Source: Salirhabdus salicampi (GTDB taxonomy: Bacteria; Bacillota; Bacilli; Bacillales; Alkalibacillaceae). From it: a stretch of DNA of 64,000 bases. The position numbers and the translations under genes were made by a program. The notes beneath the pieces were generated by a model, which was not told where the DNA came from, ran no database searches, and saw nothing but the letters and a program-made list of their open reading frames with translations. The stretch is from contig NZ_JANBWE010000003.1 of NCBI RefSeq assembly GCF_024259515.1, forward strand, positions 310,001 through 374,000, in the 5' to 3' direction. Below are positions 62,590 through 64,000 of this stretch, one piece after another; position 1 is the stretch's first letter, and each line of letters opens with the position of its first letter.

Positions 62590-63747
62590 ATGAATAGCGA
62601 ATTGCATTTATTTATTATATGGGAAAAAGCTAGGTATAACGAAAAAAAGATTTTAAAGGACATGAGGGAGAAATTTACTATCCTGAATGTTTACGAAGTT
62701 GAATGGTCCAAGAAACTGTTCTCCAAAAATCTATCCCGCTTTTACGGTGAAAAGCTCCCGAAAGGTTCCGGGAAGGAAAGGCATTGTGGTACAGGTCCAT
62801 TTTTACTAATTGTAGCTAGAGATGAAAAACCAACCTACGGTGAAAGACATACATCGAAAGGTACCGACACGTTAAATGTTAATATGTTTGACGCTAAGTC
62901 GTTATATCGCTCTTGGACAGGCGGTGGTCATAAAATTCATGCAACAAATGACCCGGAAGAAACCAGCCATGACCTCACCTTACTTTTAGGAATTAATCCA
63001 CAAGATTTTGAAAAGCAACATCCAACGGAATGGGATGGCAATGTCGAAAAAGTGAAACAAGACTTAGTTGGAGCAAATGGATGGACTGATATTAAGCAGC
63101 TCTTCTACGTCTTAAATGCATCAATTCCATATGTTGTCCTACGTAACTTTGAGTGTTTTCCTGATGAATATCATATGGATACCCACGGAGATATTGATCT
63201 ACTCACGACAAATTATCGTGAAATGTGTTATATCACGAACGCGAAGGAAGTAACGAGAAAAAAGTATCGCGTCTATAACGAAATACGAATTGCTAGAGAA
63301 GAAGTGTTATTTGATTTCCGTCATGTAGGTGATCATTATTATGACACGAAGTGGGAAGAAGCAATACTAAATGAACGTGTAATGGATGAGGGCGGTTTTT
63401 ATAAGCCGGATGCGATTCATTACTTTTATAGCTTATTTTATCATGCGATTGTTCATAAGCCATCTGTTTCCCAAGACTATAAAGAGCGACTCGTAAACAT
63501 GTCCAAGGAGTATAATGTGCAAGAACTAACTTACGACATGTTTCAAGATACGAAGCAGTTAAAAGGTTATATGGATGAATTTATGAACGAGCGTCATTAC
63601 ACATACAGTGAACCGAAGGATCTTACAGTATACTTTAATACAGACATTGCTGACACTGAAATTAGTTCTAAAAGAACGATGAAAATGAAAATAGATCGTA
63701 CACTAAGCCCGTATAAAAAACGAGTTAAAAAACTTATTAAAAGGTAA
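62590..63747 (+). CDS. Unassigned two-part protein with a nucleotidyltransferase-like motif
   Basis: I do not recognise this 385-residue protein as a named family. The N-terminal part (1-150) starts ELHLFIIWEKARYNEKKIL and has a conserved-looking core GTGPFLLIVARDEKPTYG, RSWTGGGHKIHATNDPEE and SHDLTLLLG. The second part (170-310) contains YVVLRNFECFPDEY and HGDIDLLTTN near residue 200, then LFDFRHVGDHYYDTKWEE and FYSLFYHAIVHKP. The GD-x-DLL pattern resembles the metal-binding motif of the minimal nucleotidyltransferase fold. The C terminus is basic (KKRVKKLIKR) and may touch the membrane. It follows the flippase by 31 bases in the glycan cluster, so it may modify the glycan or a precursor. 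Confidence 0.7.
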   Translation: MNSELHLFIIWEKARYNEKKILKDMREKFTILNVYEVEWSKKLFSKNLSRFYGEKLPKGSGKERHCGTGPFLLIVARDEKPTYGERHTSKGTDTLNVNMFDAKSLYRSWTGGGHKIHATNDPEETSHDLTLLLGINPQDFEKQHPTEWDGNVEKVKQDLVGANGWTDIKQLFYVLNASIPYVVLRNFECFPDEYHMDTHGDIDLLTTNYREMCYITNAKEVTRKKYRVYNEIRIAREEVLFDFRHVGDHYYDTKWEEAILNERVMDEGGFYKPDAIHYFYSLFYHAIVHKPSVSQDYKERLVNMSKEYNVQELTYDMFQDTKQLKGYMDEFMNERHYTYSEPKDLTVYFNTDIADTEISSKRTMKMKIDRTLSPYKKRVKKLIKR

Positions 63748-63778
63748 TGCTTAATAAGAATGAACGGATGATTTATAG

Positions 63779-64000
63779 ATGAGTTTTTATAAAAAGGCAC
63801 GATTTTTCATCTCCCTTATAAAGAAGAAAATCATTGAAAATACTTTATCAATGAATTGGTATTTGAAAAACGGGAGAGACTTTCAAGACTACATTGAGAA
63901 GAAGTATGAATTAACAGGGGTGAAGCCGTTAAAATTCACCTCTTGGCACCAAGGGTGTAAATATTTTATCGGGAATAAGAAAAATCGAAATCAAAAAGTC
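63779..64000 (+). CDS. Unassigned protein, N-terminal part, cut by the window end
   Basis: An ATG at 63779, 31 bases after the preceding stop, opens a frame of 74 codons that stays open to the last base. The visible part is basic near the start (SFYKKARFFISLIKKKIIEN), then NGRDFQDYIEKKYELTG and LKFTSWHQGCKYFIGNKKN. There is no signal peptide. The ribosome binding site is weak (GGATGA). The W-x-x-G-x-KYF pattern before a basic turn could be the first strands of a kinase-like N-lobe, but this is a guess from a fragment. The gene appears to be a partner of the unassigned gene upstream. Confidence 0.6.
   Translation, partial: MSFYKKARFFISLIKKKIIENTLSMNWYLKNGRDFQDYIEKKYELTGVKPLKFTSWHQGCKYFIGNKKNRNQKV

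Overview
The window is a contiguous piece of a low-GC Gram-positive chromosome from an endospore-forming member of the Bacillaceae. The evidence is the gene order atpG-atpD-atpC, ywzB-ywmB-murA-spoIID-spoIIQ-spoIIID-mbl-flhO-flhP-fabZ, strong AAGGAGG-type ribosome binding sites with many GTG/TTG starts, a SpoIIID protein matching the Bacillus family over most of its length, a ComK-family protein, and wall teichoic acid genes of the tag type. Acidic tails on several exported proteins would fit a salt-tolerant genus, but that is inference. No rRNA, tRNA, CRISPR array, insertion sequence or phage gene was seen.

Region 1 (1-12.3 kb) is energy metabolism: the 3' end of the F1Fo ATP synthase operon, a strong terminator and a good promoter, then an 11-gene complex I operon (nuoABCDHIJKLMN) without the NADH-oxidising subunits NuoE, NuoF and NuoG. 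Region 2 (12.0-20.3 kb) is the conserved sporulation, cell-shape and motility block (ywzB, ywmB, murA, spoIID, spoIIQ, spoIIID, mbl, flhO, flhP, a small EpuA-type membrane protein). Region 3 (20.4-27.1 kb) is mixed: a secreted M14 carboxypeptidase, fabZ, a small acidic lipoprotein, a short ComK-family regulator and a two-gene RND efflux system with a lipoprotein adaptor.

Region 4 (27.2-45.6 kb) is wall teichoic acid: tagO, UDP-glucose dehydrogenase and gtaB, tagD-tagB on the minus strand with PhoP-box-like repeats at their promoter, a repeat-rich exported glucosaminidase, three consecutive CDP-glycerol glycerophosphotransferase proteins (a double-domain enzyme, a GT2 fusion and a single-domain enzyme), the exporter tagGH and tagA. 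TagO and TagA make the linkage unit, TagD makes CDP-glycerol, TagB and the TagF-like enzymes build poly(glycerol phosphate), and TagGH exports it. Two sites matching extracytoplasmic-function sigma promoters (TGAAAC-N16/17-CGTC) precede tagO and the GT2 fusion gene.

Region 5 (45.6-52.3 kb, minus strand) is a compact seven-gene operon for a second surface glycan: sulfotransferase, MurJ/MviN-type flippase, LmbE-type deacetylase, polymerase/ligase-like membrane protein, GT4 glycosyltransferase and a split PssD-PssE glycosyltransferase. Region 6 (52.7-64 kb, plus strand) is a Wzx/Wzy-type exopolysaccharide cluster: phosphoglucomutase, a second gtaB, rfbB, rfbD, priming phosphosugar transferase, two GT2 enzymes, polymerase, flippase and two unassigned genes, the last cut by the window end. 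Parts of it look more AT-rich and use AGA for arginine more than the preceding regions. The least explained material is the pair of genes at 62590-64000, the sulfotransferase operon, and the regulatory dyads upstream of tagO, tagD and tagA.
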